Source: a bacterium (lineage in GTDB: Bacteria > Ratteibacteria > UBA8468). Taken from it: a DNA stretch of 7,677 bases. This document shows, one piece after another, positions 6,202-7,677 of the stretch; positions within the stretch are counted from its first letter, which is position 1; each line of letters starts with the position of its first letter. The notes beneath the pieces were generated by a model, which had not been told where the DNA came from, made no database searches, and saw only the letters and a list, made by a program, of their open reading frames with translations. Where the stretch lies: contig DAOVNU010000026.1 in NCBI GenBank assembly GCA_030630065.1, forward strand, positions 1 through 7,677, written 5' to 3'. The position numbers and the translations under genes were made by a program.

Positions 6202-7064
6202 TTCACAAGGCCGAGGAGACGATAACAGAGTTTTGCAACTAAGAAATCAGGAGCCCTATTTGTCTGATTCGGAGAAAGTTCAACTAAATCAAAACCGATA
6301 ATTTGATGGGTTGAAGCCAAATCAAAAAGTAAACTAGTTACATCATACCAGGAGAGACCGCCGGGCTCGGGTGTCCCTACCGCGGGCATAATTCCGGGGT
6401 CAAAACAGTCAAGGTCAATGGAAAGATAAATTTTTTTGGTTAGCAGAGAGGAAATTACCCCTTTTTGCCATTTGCTCCTTTTGGCAATCTCTCCGGCAGA
6501 GAAGATTTTTAGATTTTTCTTTTTGGCAAGTTCCGCTTCTTCTCTGGAAAAACTCCTGGTTCCTACCCATACCACAGGAATTTTTTCTTCGCAGATTCTC
6601 CGCATAACGGTTGAGTGATTAAATTTTGTTCCTTCATACTTATTCCTCAAGTCAAGGTGGGCATCAAGGGAAAGAACGGAAAAATCCCGATAGAATTTTT
6701 TGAATGCCTTTACGACTCCTAAGGTAATGGTGTGTTCCCCACCAAGGGTAATCAGGAACTTCTTATCGGAGAGGATTTTAGCTGCCGTTTTTTCTATTTC
6801 CTTAATCATTACTTTAGGACTTTCAAGGTTTGGTCTCATTTCCGGTCGAGTATTGATTCCGATTTTATAGACCTTGGTTTTCAGTTCCTCATCATAGAGT
6901 TCTAAAAATCTTGAGGCAGAAATAATTGCTTCCGGACCAAATCTTGTTCCTGGCTGGTATGAGGTGGTTGCATCGTAAGCGATGGGGAGAATCACAAATT
7001 TTGCTTTTTTGTAATTAGAATATTTATCCTCTAAACCCAAAAAATTAAAAGGAAGATTCTCCAT
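6180..7064 (-). CDS. speB: Agmatinase (ureohydrolase family)
   Basis: Hydrolyses agmatine to putrescine and urea in the cytoplasm using a binuclear manganese centre; it follows pdaD and completes the arginine-to-putrescine route. From the ATG at 7064 it has 294 residues, the usual size. The metal ligands of the arginase/agmatinase family are all visible: His111 in GGEHTITLG, Asp134, His136 and Asp138 in DAHLDLR, and Asp217 and Asp219 in SIDLDCFDPG. YDATTSYQPGTRFGP (30-44) is the usual N-terminal motif, and the NHSTVMRR loop (149-156) favours agmatinase over arginase. The frame is open to a TTG at 7142 (26 more residues), but that tract crosses a hairpin, has no Shine-Dalgarno and is not family-like. 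Its own ATG also lacks a clear Shine-Dalgarno. The last six residues (GSGLNI) and the stop are encoded by the palindromic element; the native C-terminus seems to end near LLGLVK. Confidence 0.92.
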   Translation of the reverse strand: MENLPFNFLGLEDKYSNYKKAKFVILPIAYDATTSYQPGTRFGPEAIISASRFLELYDEELKTKVYKIGINTRPEMRPNLESPKVMIKEIEKTAAKILSDKKFLITLGGEHTITLGVVKAFKKFYRDFSVLSLDAHLDLRNKYEGTKFNHSTVMRRICEEKIPVVWVGTRSFSREEAELAKKKNLKIFSAGEIAKRSKWQKGVISSLLTKKIYLSIDLDCFDPGIMPAVGTPEPGGLSWYDVTSLLFDLASTHQIIGFDLVELSPNQTNRAPDFLVAKLCYRLLGLVKGSGLNI

Positions 7065-7101
7065 AATGTAATTTGTTGTATGGAATTCCAAAGTTGTAGT
7101 G

Positions 7102-7117
7102 GCAGAGTTTACTCTGC
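7102..7117. repeat. Perfect 7-bp hairpin in the pdaD-speB gap
   Basis: GCAGAGT-TT-ACTCTGC is a perfect inverted repeat in the 67-bp gap (7065-7131) between pdaD and speB. It is preceded on the plus strand by GTAGTG (7097-7102). It has the same build (7-bp stem, TT centre, GTAGT-type lead-in) as the hairpin at 6127-6142, but a different stem sequence. There is no T-run on either side, so it is not a standard terminator. A smaller palindrome TGGAATTCCA lies next to it at 7081-7090. It may be a fragment or relative of the REP-like module at 6121-6165, or an mRNA hairpin that tunes pdaD versus speB expression. Confidence 0.7.
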
Positions 7118-7131
7118 TTTGTTCTAGATTC

Positions 7132-7677
7132 TTACGAGACAAGGATGGCTACCGCTACTACCGTGGTCCAATATCCATTTTTATCCCCAATGGCTGATTG
7201 GGTAACGTTTCTTGTCTTTACGATTTGACCGCTCATCTTCCATAGTTCCTTCTTTTCGTCGTAACTGGAGTCAGGGTCAAACTCTATGCCTAAAATTGTT
7301 GCCAACATCTGGGCCGCCAAATCTTCGGCATAATCCCCTGCTTTTCCCTCCGTTTGCCCGAAACTTTCATGCTCGGAAAGATAACCATATTGATTGGGGT
7401 CGGACGGAATAGCGACCCCTACGGAAGCCGTAATGAGCCGATGCGGTTCATTAGTTGAATTTTTGCTGAGGATACAATGGATAATCTCACCGGGGGAAAG
7501 CAAAGAGAATCCCTCCTTTATGGAAATAAGTTTTGCGCCCGGAGGAAAGATGCTGGAAACCTGAACAAGATTATACTTGGCAATTCCGGCATTCCGTAAA
7601 GCCCGCTCAAAACTGGTTAATTTTTCACGGTCTTTGCCCACTCCTTTTGTCAAAAAAATCTTTCCCGGTAGAATCAT
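7132..7677 (-). CDS. pdaD: Pyruvoyl-dependent arginine decarboxylase
   Basis: Decarboxylates arginine to agmatine with a covalently bound pyruvoyl group instead of PLP; first step of the agmatine route to putrescine. 181 residues, near the roughly 160-190 of the family. The self-cleavage site is visible as VSSIFPPG (40-47): the chain should split between Ser41 and Ser42 to give a small beta chain and an alpha chain headed by pyruvate made from Ser42. Other family stretches are the N-terminal FLTKGVGKDREKLTSFERALRNAGI (8-32), a SEHESFGQTEG segment (101-111) holding acidic active-site candidates, and ATILGIEF (126-133). The ATG at 7677 coincides with the edge of the window; the N-terminus looks complete for the family, but the upstream Shine-Dalgarno and promoter cannot be seen. 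The downstream agmatinase makes arginine decarboxylase much likelier than the related pyruvoyl histidine decarboxylase. Confidence 0.93.
   Translation of the reverse strand: MILPGKIFLTKGVGKDREKLTSFERALRNAGIAKYNLVQVSSIFPPGAKLISIKEGFSLLSPGEIIHCILSKNSTNEPHRLITASVGVAIPSDPNQYGYLSEHESFGQTEGKAGDYAEDLAAQMLATILGIEFDPDSSYDEKKELWKMSGQIVKTRNVTQSAIGDKNGYWTTVVAVAILVS

Noticed and set aside
7062..7096. Promoter TTGGAA with CATTAT before speB
   Set aside because: The supposed -10 box would overlap the ATG of speB and it matches the consensus poorly.
7065..7142. TTG start of speB at 7142, giving 26 extra residues and an 11-base overlap with pdaD
   Set aside because: No Shine-Dalgarno, sequence unlike agmatinases, and it crosses a perfect hairpin; the ATG at 7064 gives the normal family length.
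1..7677. tRNA, rRNA, CRISPR array, riboswitch or transposase gene
   Set aside because: None seen; apart from the gaps at 4159-4201, 6087-6179 and 7065-7131 the window is coding, with no stretch over 300 bases left unexplained.

Overview
The window is a compact block of eight protein genes, all on the minus strand, so they read from right to left. It shows moderate GC (by eye in the low-to-mid 40s percent), almost no intergenic space, and no RNA gene, CRISPR array or transposase gene. The gene mix points to a double-membraned bacterium: a LolC/E-type permease and LolD ATPase of the lipoprotein-export machine, together with the McsA-McsB-ClpC protein-arginine-phosphorylation/unfoldase set best known from Firmicutes, and a pyruvoyl-dependent arginine decarboxylase of the type first known from archaea. 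That combination fits an uncultured candidate-phylum lineage such as Omnitrophota or a relative. This placement is inferred from gene content alone and is weak.

Right part (7677 down to 6180): pdaD starts exactly at the window edge and is followed by speB. Together they encode arginine -> agmatine -> putrescine + urea. The 67-bp gap between them holds a short perfect hairpin.

Middle (6201 down to 4202): a 108-bp palindromic element (6094-6201) sits exactly between speB and the lipoprotein-export pair lolC-lolD. It has 26-bp terminal inverted repeats matching at 25 positions and an internal pair of perfect hairpins closed by a third stem. It supplies the last six codons and the stop of speB and ends seven bases before the lolC start codon, so it has rewritten the tail of one gene and the leader of the next. 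It looks like a non-autonomous mobile repeat (MITE- or REP-like).

Left part (4201 down to 1): a good sigma70-type promoter (TTGCAA, 17 bp, TATAAT) lies just before ilvE, so close to its start codon that the transcript would be nearly leaderless. ilvE, mcsA, mcsB and clpC then overlap each other by 11, 1 and 8 bases, a tightly coupled operon. clpC runs off the left edge after 586 codons. No ctsR repressor gene is present; ilvE takes the place it has in Firmicutes. McsB keeps both its kinase motifs and the C-terminal RDxxRA phospho-arginine-binding motif, and both McsA and ClpC carry a UVR-type segment, so the whole mark-and-degrade system looks functional.

I see no clearly new multi-gene system. 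The most unusual items are the nested palindromic element remodelling two gene ends, the near-leaderless ilvE promoter driving the Mcs/Clp operon, and the CtsR-free context of the arginine-kinase genes.
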